Source: Pseudomonas syringae (GTDB lineage: Bacteria; Pseudomonadota; Gammaproteobacteria; Pseudomonadales; Pseudomonadaceae). From it: a stretch of DNA of 64,000 bases. Position numbers and translations under genes: made by a program. The stretch covers positions 1 to 64,000 of the forward strand of contig NZ_WKCB01000013.1 in assembly GCF_021606685.1 (NCBI RefSeq), read 5' to 3'. Shown here in pieces: positions 27,646 to 35,915 of this stretch. Under the pieces are notes generated by a model. That model searched no databases. It was not told the origin of the DNA and saw nothing but the letters and a program-made list of their open reading frames with translations. Positions within the stretch are counted from its first letter, which is position 1; each line of letters opens with the position of its first letter.

Positions 27646-29063
27646 CGACCGGACATTTTAATGGCCTGCGAAGTGACGCGGGCCGTTGCCCCCGGGGTGG
27701 GTCGCTTGCCTGGACTGGCCAGCGGCCGCTTGCGATACAAGTGCTGCAACAAGGGCATTGGCAAACCGCTGGTGTCTACCACCCACTGCTGCAGCATTTC
27801 TGCACACGGCTTGCCCTGAAGCACTTTGTGCAGTTCGGGCAACGCCACCAGCATGCCCGGATGGCATTGGCGCAAATAGCCTTCCAGCCGCTCGCCATGG
27901 TGGATAAACGGCGAAAACAGCAGGCACGTCAGTTGGGTTTCATCCAGGCCAAAGAATTGTTGGGCGCTGGTGCTCGACAGCACGCGACCATCGCAGGTGA
28001 CAGCCTCGGCGAGCAATGGCTCGGACAGGTGCAGGCGGCGCATGTACGGAACCGCCTGTTGGATGAAGCCTGCGACGCCCTCCTCATAGTCAAGCTCTCG
28101 CAGGCACTGAGCCTGCAGCCCGCGCAGATGCGCCATCAGCAAGGGACTGGAAAACGACGGGTAATTGAAGTGGAACCCCAAGGGATCGGGGGCGTAGGCC
28201 ATGAACTCGGTGAGCAGCGACGATGCGCCGGGGTCGATATCGTCCAGCAGGTCGGCAACGCCAATGTAAGCCAGGTTTCGATGGCTGGATTTGCTGGGGT
28301 TGTCATTGGCCACATAATGTTCGCCGAAGATATCGCGGTAATAGCCGACGCTCCATTCTTCCATACGTGCGAACAGGCCATTAAGCGACAACGGCCAATC
28401 TTTGGCGATAGGCACCCCGGCGCCCTGCGCGGTTTTCTTGAGCCAGGCCAGCAGTTGGCTTTGTTGGCGGGGTGAGTCACCGCTGACCAGCGCATGGACC
28501 CCACCGTGCCACGTGCTGACCCGCTGGTAGAAATCACCCAGGGCCAGGTAAGTGTCATTGCACAGCGTCGCACGGCAGTCACCCGAGGTCAGGTGCCCCA
28601 CCATCAACATACTGCGCTGGCTGGCTTCGCGCCCGATAGCGGAAACCGGTCGCAGGTGGTTGAAGGGCTGTACCTCTTGGTTTTCCACCATCAGTAACTC
28701 AACCCTGGGGTCGTCGTGAAGAAACAAGCGACTGTAGCCTCGATTCAGGGTTTCCAGCCGGCGCTCGCTCATGCCCGCGTGACGCAGCGTGGCTACCCGC
28801 AACTGGAAGGTGCGCGGGGCCCGCCCGGCAATCGACAATTGCGCTGCACGCAGCAACGCCAAGGTGTAGCTGCTGACCTCACCGCCACCATGGGCCACCA
28901 GCACCTTGTAATCGCCCACCTGCTCCATACCCCCTGCCGCCACAACGATTCGCTGGATCAACAATTGGAGGGCGGTGCGTTCAGCGCGATTAAAGTGCCC
29001 AATCAAACGTTGCAGAACTTGCTGGTAAACATAATTCATAGCTTGTTCGTGAATAGTGCTCAT
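27642..29063 (-). CDS. uncharacterised 473-residue protein
   Basis: I do not recognise a family. The protein is soluble-looking, with no signal peptide or transmembrane helix. It has a Leu/Arg-rich first 60 residues (VLQRLIGHFNRAERTALQLL), a central acidic block (VADLLDDIDPGASSLLTEFM), and a basic, Pro/Arg-rich tail beginning LYRKRPLASPGK. Codon use resembles that of neighbours, so it is a real gene. It is coupled to the MocR-like regulator by an ATGA overlap and preceded by a 700-base gene-free region that must hold its promoter. The Shine-Dalgarno for the ATG at 29063 is weak; an ATG eight codons later is possible. Confidence 0.8.
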   Translation of the reverse strand: MSTIHEQAMNYVYQQVLQRLIGHFNRAERTALQLLIQRIVVAAGGMEQVGDYKVLVAHGGGEVSSYTLALLRAAQLSIAGRAPRTFQLRVATLRHAGMSERRLETLNRGYSRLFLHDDPRVELLMVENQEVQPFNHLRPVSAIGREASQRSMLMVGHLTSGDCRATLCNDTYLALGDFYQRVSTWHGGVHALVSGDSPRQQSQLLAWLKKTAQGAGVPIAKDWPLSLNGLFARMEEWSVGYYRDIFGEHYVANDNPSKSSHRNLAYIGVADLLDDIDPGASSLLTEFMAYAPDPLGFHFNYPSFSSPLLMAHLRGLQAQCLRELDYEEGVAGFIQQAVPYMRRLHLSEPLLAEAVTCDGRVLSSTSAQQFFGLDETQLTCLLFSPFIHHGERLEGYLRQCHPGMLVALPELHKVLQGKPCAEMLQQWVVDTSGLPMPLLQHLYRKRPLASPGKRPTPGATARVTSQAIKMSGR

Positions 29064-29770
29064 CGTTCTACTACCTGAGTTGAAATATCAGTTTCAAGCA
29101 ACTGCTGACAGTATTTGCTCGACTCATTAAACACGTAAGAAGTTCGCGCACCGTTACAGGCGCCAATGAATAGACATTAGCACCGAGTAACAAAATGACA
29201 CGCTTACCGTTGGGCCAAAACGACGCACCCATAGCACATCAAACCCTTGATTGTTAGGGGCTGTACGTACCGGTGGCGCAGCCTTAGGACCCTTCCGACA
29301 GGCTCCTACATATCTCTAATTAACAATTTAAAGAAGCGTCCGACAAAGAGGCCCCAGTAACTTCCCCGCCTGCCGGGTTGGCACCCTGCGTGAAAGCAGC
29401 TGTTTCCATGGCGCAATAAAAAGGCCGTCGCGTTAGTGCGAGTAACTCGCAACCGTTGTGCTGGAGATTCAATCATTGCTCAATCCTTGAGATGAAAGTG
29501 AAGGCGCAATTATCAGTGCTGGAATAATGATTAATAGATACAGAAGCCGAGCAAAAACCAGTGCAGTTCAACGACAGGCCATGCATAAATGGCGCACACA
29601 CAAAGACGCCGCGCTGGAATACAGGGCGGCGTTCGGGAGTAACGGTAAGAATCAGGGGCCGAAGCACCGAATGGGCAGCTTATCGACTGCGTGGGTTCAG
29701 CCCTTTCAAATGGCGCATTTGCCTCCTGCGCCAGCCGTCAGGAATACTCGTTTACGAATATTCCTACGCA
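29064..29770. other. 707-base gene-free region with inverted repeats
   Basis: AT-richer than its surroundings. It has short open frames only, none with credible codon use or ribosome sites. Visible structure: CCCTTGATTGTTAGGGG near 29245, TAGGA-N14-TCCTA at 29285-29308 followed by AT-rich TAATTAACAATTTAAAG, the hairpin TGCGAG-TAA-CTCGCA near 29438, and AGGAATA-N12-TATTCCT at 29740-29765. It should contain the promoter of the 473-residue gene; a small RNA or LuxR-type operator is possible but unproven. Confidence 0.45.
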
Positions 29771-30793
29771 TTAAACAGCTTCGACCTGCAATGCCACACG
29801 CTCACGGCACGGACATTCGTCCATATAGCGGTGCGCTTCCACGAACTGATTGAACGGAAACACCGTGGTTTTCAGCGGCACCAGCACGCGGTCGGCGGTG
29901 AGCTGGTTGATATCGCGCAAAGCACGCTGCAACGCGACCTGGTCCTGGATGATGCCCAGTTCAGGCTTGCCGGTGAAGTTACCGATGCAGTGCACAAAGA
30001 ACTGAATGTTCTTCTGGAACGCCGCACACGCCGGAAATGGCGTCTGGTTGCCACCCTGCAGCCCATACAGCACCAGGCTGCCACGGGGCGCCAGTACATC
30101 ACCGAGCAAGGACATCTGTGGGCCGCCCAAGCCATCGAACACCACGTCGACGCCGCGGTTGTCGGTGAACTTGTTGACTTGCATCAGCAGGTCCTGCTCT
30201 TCGGTGACGATGACCTTTTCCGCGCCCAAGGAGAGCAGGTACTCACGCTCTTCGCTGTCCTTGGTGGCAGCAATCACCCGTACACCCAGAGCCTTGCCCA
30301 ACTGCACAAACGAGGGGCCCGCGCAGTGGCTCGCGTCGGTCACCAGAGCGAATTGCCCGGGTTTGACACGTGCCAGGTCCACGTATGCAAAGTAGGCGAT
30401 CAACAGCGGCGTGTAGTGCACGCTGGCCTCGATGGGACTCAAGACATCCGGGTAACGGGTCAGGGCCGAACGGGGCAGGACAATCTGCTCGCCATACACC
30501 GGGTAATCATTGGGGCTCTCGGCCGGAAAACTGGCGACCTTATCGCCCACTGCCAAGTCATCCACACCATCGCCCACGGCGACCACAACCCCGGCCATCT
30601 CATGGCCAAGGCCGGATGGCAGACGTGCATGGGAAGACGCCAGGTTCTGGCGCCACAAAATGTCGTACCAGCTGATGCCAATCGCTTCGACACGCACCTG
30701 CACTTCGCCCGGTGCGGGCAGCGCGGCTACATGCTCTTCGCACTTGAGCACCTCGGCCGGACCAAACTTGTGAAAACGGATCGTGCGGGACAT
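29771..30793 (-). CDS. quinone oxidoreductase / medium-chain alcohol dehydrogenase-like
   Basis: 340-residue MDR-superfamily NADPH-dependent oxidoreductase. The N-terminal GroES-like domain has SGLGHEMAGVVVAVGDGVDDLAVGDKV. The Rossmann domain starts near FALVTDASHCAGPSFVQLGKALGVRVIA, with the GVDVVFDGLGG block after it. It lacks the structural-zinc cysteine cluster, so it is nearer to quinone oxidoreductases than to zinc alcohol dehydrogenases. GAGG precedes the ATG at 30793; in-frame upstream starts have no such site. It is divergent from the LysR gene, which is its probable regulator. Confidence 0.9.
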   Translation of the reverse strand: MSRTIRFHKFGPAEVLKCEEHVAALPAPGEVQVRVEAIGISWYDILWRQNLASSHARLPSGLGHEMAGVVVAVGDGVDDLAVGDKVASFPAESPNDYPVYGEQIVLPRSALTRYPDVLSPIEASVHYTPLLIAYFAYVDLARVKPGQFALVTDASHCAGPSFVQLGKALGVRVIAATKDSEEREYLLSLGAEKVIVTEEQDLLMQVNKFTDNRGVDVVFDGLGGPQMSLLGDVLAPRGSLVLYGLQGGNQTPFPACAAFQKNIQFFVHCIGNFTGKPELGIIQDQVALQRALRDINQLTADRVLVPLKTTVFPFNQFVEAHRYMDECPCRERVALQVEAV

Positions 30794-31040
30794 CGCAAAC
30801 CTCGTCAAAGTAACCTCTAATGCCATGAACTCTATCTGGGCTTTCCGGGTAAGGCCACCGGTCGCCATTAATAGTCGACATGTCTGTCATTGATTCCGCA
30901 ACTGAGGAATAGACCTCAAGTATCGTAGGAAAACTCAATTAGCCGGTGCAGAGTACCAGTCTTTCCCCGTAAGATTCATGCCGGTCATTGTTTACATGTG
31001 GCCGCTCTCGTCAAGTTTGCAGACTCTTCCAGGACACAAG

Positions 31041-31955
31041 ATGAACCGTAACGACCTGCGTCGTGTCGACCTTAACCTCTTGATCGTATTCGAAACCTTG
31101 ATGCACGAGCGCAGTGTGACCCGCGCCGCCGAGAAATTGTTCCTTGGCCAGCCGGCCATCAGCGCTGCGTTGTCGCGCCTGCGCGGTTTGTTTGATGACC
31201 CGCTGTTTGTACGCACCGGGCGCAGCATGGAGCCGTCGGCGCGCGCAGTGGAGATCTTCGCCCTGCTCTCCCCGGCCCTCGACTCGATCTCTACCGCCGT
31301 CAGCCGCGCCGCCGAGTTCGACCCGGCCACCAGCACCGCCGTGTTCCGTATCGGCCTGTCCGACGACGTCGAGTTCGCCCTGCTGCCGCAACTGCTCAAA
31401 CGCCTGCGTGCCGAGGCCCCTGGCATCGTGCTGGTGGTACGGCGCGTCAACTACATTCTGATGCCCGGCCTGCTGGCCTCCGGTGAAATCTCCATCGGCG
31501 TCAGCTACACCGCCGACCTGCCGGCCAACGCCAAGCGCAAAGTCTTGCGTCGCAGCCTGCCAAAACTGCTGCGCGCCGACAGCGTGCCAGGCTCGCTGAG
31601 CCTGGACGACTTCTGCGCCCGCCCCCACGCCCTGGTGTCGTTTGCCGGTGACTTGAGCGGGTTCATTGACGAAGAGCTGGAAAAACTCGATCGCAAGCGC
31701 CACGTGGTCCTCGCCGTGCCACAGTTTAACGGCCTGGGCACCTTGCTCGCGGGCACCGACATCCTGGCCACCGTGCCGGACTACGCCGCCGAGGCACTCA
31801 CCGCCGCCGGCGGCCTGCGCGCCGAAGACCCACCCTTGCCAGTGCGCTCATTCGAATTGCACATGGCCTGGCGTGGGTCACAGGACAATGACCCTGGGGA
31901 GCGGTGGCTACGGTCGCGGATTCAGATGTTTTTTGGGGACCCCGAGAGTTTGTAA
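31041..31955 (+). CDS. LysR-family transcriptional regulator
   Basis: 304-residue regulator. The N-terminal winged helix reads VDLNLLIVFETLMHERSVTRAAEKLFLGQPAISAALSRLRGLFDDPLFVRTGR. A periplasmic-binding-like effector domain starts near residue 92 (AVFRIGLSDDVEFALLPQLL). The ATG at 31041 follows AGGACACAAG. The 247-base gap to the divergent oxidoreductase gene should hold both promoters and the operator. The effector is unknown. Confidence 0.93.
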   Translation: MNRNDLRRVDLNLLIVFETLMHERSVTRAAEKLFLGQPAISAALSRLRGLFDDPLFVRTGRSMEPSARAVEIFALLSPALDSISTAVSRAAEFDPATSTAVFRIGLSDDVEFALLPQLLKRLRAEAPGIVLVVRRVNYILMPGLLASGEISIGVSYTADLPANAKRKVLRRSLPKLLRADSVPGSLSLDDFCARPHALVSFAGDLSGFIDEELEKLDRKRHVVLAVPQFNGLGTLLAGTDILATVPDYAAEALTAAGGLRAEDPPLPVRSFELHMAWRGSQDNDPGERWLRSRIQMFFGDPESL

Positions 31956-32107
31956 CTAAATTCCACAGAGGTCCAAAAAGCCTTTAATAACATTGCGTTA
32001 TAGGCTTACTTCGTCCACTACCGTTTATCTAAATCCACTGGATTCCAGCACCCTTGGGGGCAAAATCAGGGTCAATTTCGCTTCCTTAAAAAAGGATGCC
32101 CCCACCG

Positions 32108-33016
32108 ATGCCCTTCACTACTGCGGTTGTTTTCAAGCGAAAACTCAGCGATGCCTACATCCGCTCGCTGACCGAGCCCGGTAAGCACGCCGATGGGGAA
32201 GTCCCGGGCCTCTACCTGGAGGTGAGGCCGTCCAGCACGGTCGGCAAGTCTCCCTCCAAACGCTGGCGCTTTAAATATCGGCTGCACGGCAAGGAGAACC
32301 GTTTCTCGATCGGCGCTTACCCCGACATCGGGCTGAAAGAGGCCCGCGATATTGCCCGCGATGCACGCCGTGACGTGGCCAACCACATCGCCCCACTCAA
32401 GGCCAAGACCGCCAAGATCGAAGCACAGTTGCTCAACGAAGCGCGCACCTTCGCTTACGTCGCCGAGCAATGGCTGGCGTTCAAGTCCCCCGAACTGGTG
32501 ACCAAATCCATCGCAGGGTTTCGCGGAGCGCTGAAAAACCACATCTTGCCTGCCATTGGCAATCAGCCGGTCAGCCAGATCAAGCTGGAGCACATCACCG
32601 CGATCATCACCGAGTTGCGTCGCCAGCGCACCATGGCCATGGCCCGGCGCGTGCGCACCCTCATCCGTGCCGTGCTGGGTTTCGCCGAAGGACGCGGCTG
32701 GGTGGAGCGTAACGTGGCGCTCAGCAACATCGAGGAATTGAAGATCCGCCACGTGGTCACCAGCAACCCGGCGATCGAAAGGCCCGCCGACCTAGGCCGG
32801 CTTCTTCTGCGCTTGGATGACTGCAACGCCGGCAGCGTTGCCACCGCAATGCGTCTGCTGGTGATGTTACCCGTGCGCCCCGGCGAACTCGCCCAGATGC
32901 GCTGGGAAGATGTCGATCTGGTCGGGGCGGATTGGCGATACGTGGTGAGCAAGACCGATAACCGCCGCCGAGGGCCGCAGGATCACCACGATCGAGGCGG
33001 CAACCAACGGCAGTGA
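32108..33016 (+). pseudogene. P4-type tyrosine integrase, truncated in the catalytic domain
   Basis: About 300 codons remain of a normal integrase of roughly 400. Present: the Arm/DUF4102 domain (LPEPGK-like LTEPGKHADGEVPGLYLEV; FSIGAYPDIGLKEARDIARDARR), the core-binding domain (LKNHILPAIGNQPVSQI) and the first catalytic arginine in MLPVRPGELAQMRWEDVD near residue 254. After VVSKT (about 32957) the frame leaves integrase sequence and runs through another gene read out of frame; the HxxR, second His and the Tyr nucleophile are missing. It cannot recombine DNA alone. The upstream TTGGGGGCA at 32053 resembles short arm-site sequences of such integrases. I found no intact attachment site or tRNA. 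Confidence 0.85.
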
Positions 33017-33248
33017 CCCGGTCGGCACGGCGGTGCACGAGGCGTGGGTCAAACACGACGTGGCGCAATGCGGCTACTGCCAGAGCGGCCAGATCATGAG
33101 CGCGACAGCCTTTCTCAAGGCCCAGCCCAAGGGCAAGCAGCCCACGGCGGCCGAGATCGACTCGGCGATGATGGGCAACATCTGTCGCTGTGGCACGTAC
33201 GTGCGCATCCGCGCTGCGGTGGCTGACGCCGCCAAAGCCCTCGCCTGA
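32949..33248 (+). pseudogene. [2Fe-2S] subunit of isoquinoline-oxidoreductase type, N-terminally truncated
   Basis: The frame from about 32961 encodes [13 protein letters not shown], then [20 protein letters not shown] and [17 protein letters not shown]: the C-terminal four-helix domain with the second cluster (C-x2-C ... C-x-C). The N-terminal ferredoxin-like domain of about 75 residues with its four cysteines is absent, replaced by the integrase remnant. No ATG is available; a GTG at 33033 would give 71 residues. It is followed 13 bases later by the molybdopterin subunit. It cannot form the full electron-transfer chain. Confidence 0.85.
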
Positions 33249-33261
33249 CTGGAGCTGCCCC

Positions 33262-35502
33262 ATGCTGAACGATCTTTTTCCAGAGGAGCTGCCTCGCGTC
33301 CTGCAACATATGCTGGAGCGCGATCAGGTCGACGGCCCTGCCACCTACGCGCGGCGAAGCTTTTTGAAGATGCTCGGGATCGGGGGCCTGGCCCTGGGCG
33401 CCTTTCCTCACCTGGCCCTGGCACAGCAGGCTGGCGGCGCTGCGGTGGAGCCGTTGAAGCCGACGCAACAACCCAACGCTTTCGTACAGATCGCCGCCAA
33501 TGGCGAAGTGACGGTGACCATCAACCGGCTGGAATTCGGCCAGGGCGTACAGACCGGCTTGCCGATGATTCTTGCCGAGGAACTGGATGCCGACTGGAGC
33601 CTGGTGCGCAGTCGCAACGGCACCAGTGACCTGGCCTATCAGGACCCGCGCTTTGGCATGCACCTGACCGGCGGCTCCAACTCCATCAAGAACAGCTACA
33701 CCCAGTACCGCGAACTCGGTGCCCGTGCCCGCGCGATGCTGCTGGCCGCTGCGGCAGCGCGCTGGAACGTCGACGTGGCCCGTTTGAGTACGCGCGCCGG
33801 CCACGTGCTCGGCCCCGGCGGCCGCACCGCCAGCTACGGCGAACTGGCCGAGGCCGCGATGGCAATGCCGGTGCCGGAACAGGTCAGCCTCAAGGACCCC
33901 AAGGATTTTCGCATCATTGGCCAGGCCACGACGCGCATCGATGCCAAGGCCAAGAGCAGCGGCCAGCAGGATTTCGGGATTGACATGCGCCTGCCCGAGC
34001 AACTCACCGCCGTGGTCGCGCGCCCGCCGGTCTTCGGCGCCAGGCTGGCGACGCTGGATGACCGCGCAGCACGCGCGATCCGTGGAGTAAAGGCGGTCTA
34101 TCGCGTGCCGCTTGATGGCGGGGCTGAAGGCGTGGCAGTCGTGGCTGAAGGCTATTGGCAGGCCAAGCAGGGGCGTGATGCGCTCAACGTCCAGTGGGAT
34201 ACGGCGGCAGTGGAAAAGGTCGACAGCGAGCAGCAACTGGCCGACTACAAAGCCTTGGCCGGGCGCCCTGGCCCCCGCCATTTCGATGCGGATATGACGC
34301 CGCTGGCAACGGCGCCGCATACCCTCGAAGCTGAGTTCGTGTTTCCGTACCTGGCCCATGCCCCGATGGAACCGCTGAACTGCACCGTCCAGCTGTCCCA
34401 GGGCCGCGCCGAGTTATGGGTCGGTACGCAGTTTGCCGGTGCCGACAACGCGGCGGCCGCACGCGTGCTGAGCCTCAAACCCGAGCAGGTTCAGATCAAC
34501 GTGCAGACGGCCGGCGGCGGTTTTGGCCGGCGCGGTATCGCCACCTGCGACATTGTGGTGTTGGCCTGTGAAGTGGCCAAGGGGGCACGAACAGCGGGAT
34601 TAAACGTCCCCGTGCGCACCGTGTGGAGCCGCGAAGACGACATCAAGGGCGGCTACTACCGCCCCATGCACCTGCACCGCGCGCGCATCGGTTTCGACGC
34701 CAGCGGCAACGTCCTGGCCTGGGACCACGTGCTGGTCGGGCAGTCGATTGTGACGGGCACCATGTTCGGCGGGCGGGTCAAGAATGGCATTGACCCCACC
34801 GCCACCGAAGGCCTGCGTGAGCCTTATCCGATTCCGATGCGCCTGACGGTGCATCACCCCAAGCTCAACGTGCCCGTGCTGTGGTGGCGCAGTGTGGGTT
34901 CCACCCATACCGCGTTCGTGATGGAAACCTTGATTGATGAAATTGCCCGCGCCACCCGGCAGGATCCCGTGGCTTACCGGCTGAAACTGTTTGCCGACAA
35001 AAGCCCGCGCCATAGCGCGGCGCTGCAATTGGCAGTCGACAAGAGTGAGTACGGCAAGCGCCAACTGCCGGCGGGTCGCGCCTGGGGTGTGGCGGTGCAT
35101 GAGTCGTTCAGTTCGGTCGTCGCCTATGTCGTCGAAGCTTCGGTACAGGACGGCCGTGCGGTGTTGCACCAGGTGACCGCAGGCGTGCATTGCAACCTGG
35201 TGGTCAACCCTCGCAGCGTCGAAGCCCAGGTACAGGGCGCAGCGTTGATGGGCCTGTCGATGTGCCTGCCGGGCGGCGCCATAACCCTCAAGGACGGGGT
35301 GGTGCAGCAAAGCAATTTTGCCGATTTCAGCGTGCCGCGTATCGCCGACATGCCGCAGTTTTCGGTGCACACCGTGCCGAGTGCGGAGCCGCCCACCGGC
35401 ATGGGCGAACCTGGCCTGCCGCCGCTGGCGCCGGCGTTCGCCAACGCCATTGCGCAGATCACCGGCAAGCCTGTGCGTGAATTGCCCTTCAAGCTCGCCT
35501 GA
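33262..35502 (+). CDS. molybdopterin-binding subunit, isoquinoline/aldehyde oxidase family (IorB-like)
   Basis: 746-residue xanthine-oxidase-family large subunit. A Tat signal (YARRSFLKMLGIGGLALGAFP, about residues 29-50) indicates folded export to the periplasm. Cofactor motifs: AGGGFGRRG near 415, LEFGQGVQTGLPMILAEEL near 90-110, and the catalytic Glu in GMGEPGLPPLAPAFANAI near the C-terminus. It would hydroxylate an N-heterocycle or aldehyde using the [2Fe-2S] partner, which is truncated here, and the downstream cytochrome c. GGAG lies before the ATG. The reading frame is intact, so the damage upstream is either recent or compensated elsewhere. Confidence 0.92.
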   Translation: MLNDLFPEELPRVLQHMLERDQVDGPATYARRSFLKMLGIGGLALGAFPHLALAQQAGGAAVEPLKPTQQPNAFVQIAANGEVTVTINRLEFGQGVQTGLPMILAEELDADWSLVRSRNGTSDLAYQDPRFGMHLTGGSNSIKNSYTQYRELGARARAMLLAAAAARWNVDVARLSTRAGHVLGPGGRTASYGELAEAAMAMPVPEQVSLKDPKDFRIIGQATTRIDAKAKSSGQQDFGIDMRLPEQLTAVVARPPVFGARLATLDDRAARAIRGVKAVYRVPLDGGAEGVAVVAEGYWQAKQGRDALNVQWDTAAVEKVDSEQQLADYKALAGRPGPRHFDADMTPLATAPHTLEAEFVFPYLAHAPMEPLNCTVQLSQGRAELWVGTQFAGADNAAAARVLSLKPEQVQINVQTAGGGFGRRGIATCDIVVLACEVAKGARTAGLNVPVRTVWSREDDIKGGYYRPMHLHRARIGFDASGNVLAWDHVLVGQSIVTGTMFGGRVKNGIDPTATEGLREPYPIPMRLTVHHPKLNVPVLWWRSVGSTHTAFVMETLIDEIARATRQDPVAYRLKLFADKSPRHSAALQLAVDKSEYGKRQLPAGRAWGVAVHESFSSVVAYVVEASVQDGRAVLHQVTAGVHCNLVVNPRSVEAQVQGAALMGLSMCLPGGAITLKDGVVQQSNFADFSVPRIADMPQFSVHTVPSAEPPTGMGEPGLPPLAPAFANAIAQITGKPVRELPFKLA

Positions 35503-35507
35503 ACCAC

Positions 35508-35535
35508 GCGGTGCAGCCCGCTGCACCGCTTTTTT
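35508..35535 (+). terminator. intrinsic terminator between oxidase and cytochrome genes
   Basis: GCGGTGCAG-CCCG-CTGCACCGC is a perfect 9-bp stem with a tetraloop, followed by TTTTTT. It begins 5 bases after the stop of the molybdopterin gene and ends 21 bases before the cytochrome start, inside what would otherwise be an operon. Confidence 0.85.
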
Positions 35536-35556
35536 GATTGATGAGAGAGACGCCAA

Positions 35557-35910
35557 TTGAACCAATACCTGAAATTACCGCGGATGCCCCGGGCGCCCCT
35601 GCTGGCCTACAGCGCCCTGCTGGCGGCGGCACTGGGCACACTCACCAGCGAGGCTGTAGCGAGCCAGGCACTGGTCCAGCGTTACGCTTGCGTGGGCTGT
35701 CATCAAGCCAATGCACAGGTCGTGGGGCCCTCCTGGACGGGTATCGCGCAAAAGTACGCGGGCAGCGACACCACGGCCGAGCAACTGGCAGCCAGCATCA
35801 AGGCCGGTGGCACCGGCAAATGGGGGCCGATGCCGATGCCGCCACAAGCGCAGGTGTCCGACGCCGATGCGCAGTCAATCGCCCAATGGTTGCTGGACGG
35901 CGCGCAATAA
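35557..35910 (+). CDS. periplasmic class I cytochrome c
   Basis: 117 residues with a signal peptide ending near EAVA-SQAL. The heme motif is CVGCH (near residue 46-50) and the methionine ligand lies in GKWGPMPMPP, giving a c551-like fold. It probably accepts electrons from the upstream molybdenum oxidase. The likely start is TTG at 35557 after GAGAGA; an ATG at 35584 would shorten the signal peptide but also works. A terminator separates it from the oxidase gene. Confidence 0.9.
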   Translation: MNQYLKLPRMPRAPLLAYSALLAAALGTLTSEAVASQALVQRYACVGCHQANAQVVGPSWTGIAQKYAGSDTTAEQLAASIKAGGTGKWGPMPMPPQAQVSDADAQSIAQWLLDGAQ

Positions 35911-35915
35911 TTGGC

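Noticed and set aside
29473..29853. Short open frames in the 29.1-29.8 kb gap
   Set aside because: No ribosome sites, unlike codon use, and one of them overlaps the end of the real oxidoreductase gene.
31956..32107. tRNA 3' end or attachment site in front of the integrase
   Set aside because: I looked for a tRNA-like 3' end and a direct repeat beyond the integrase and found neither; only a short TTGGGGGCA arm-like sequence is present.
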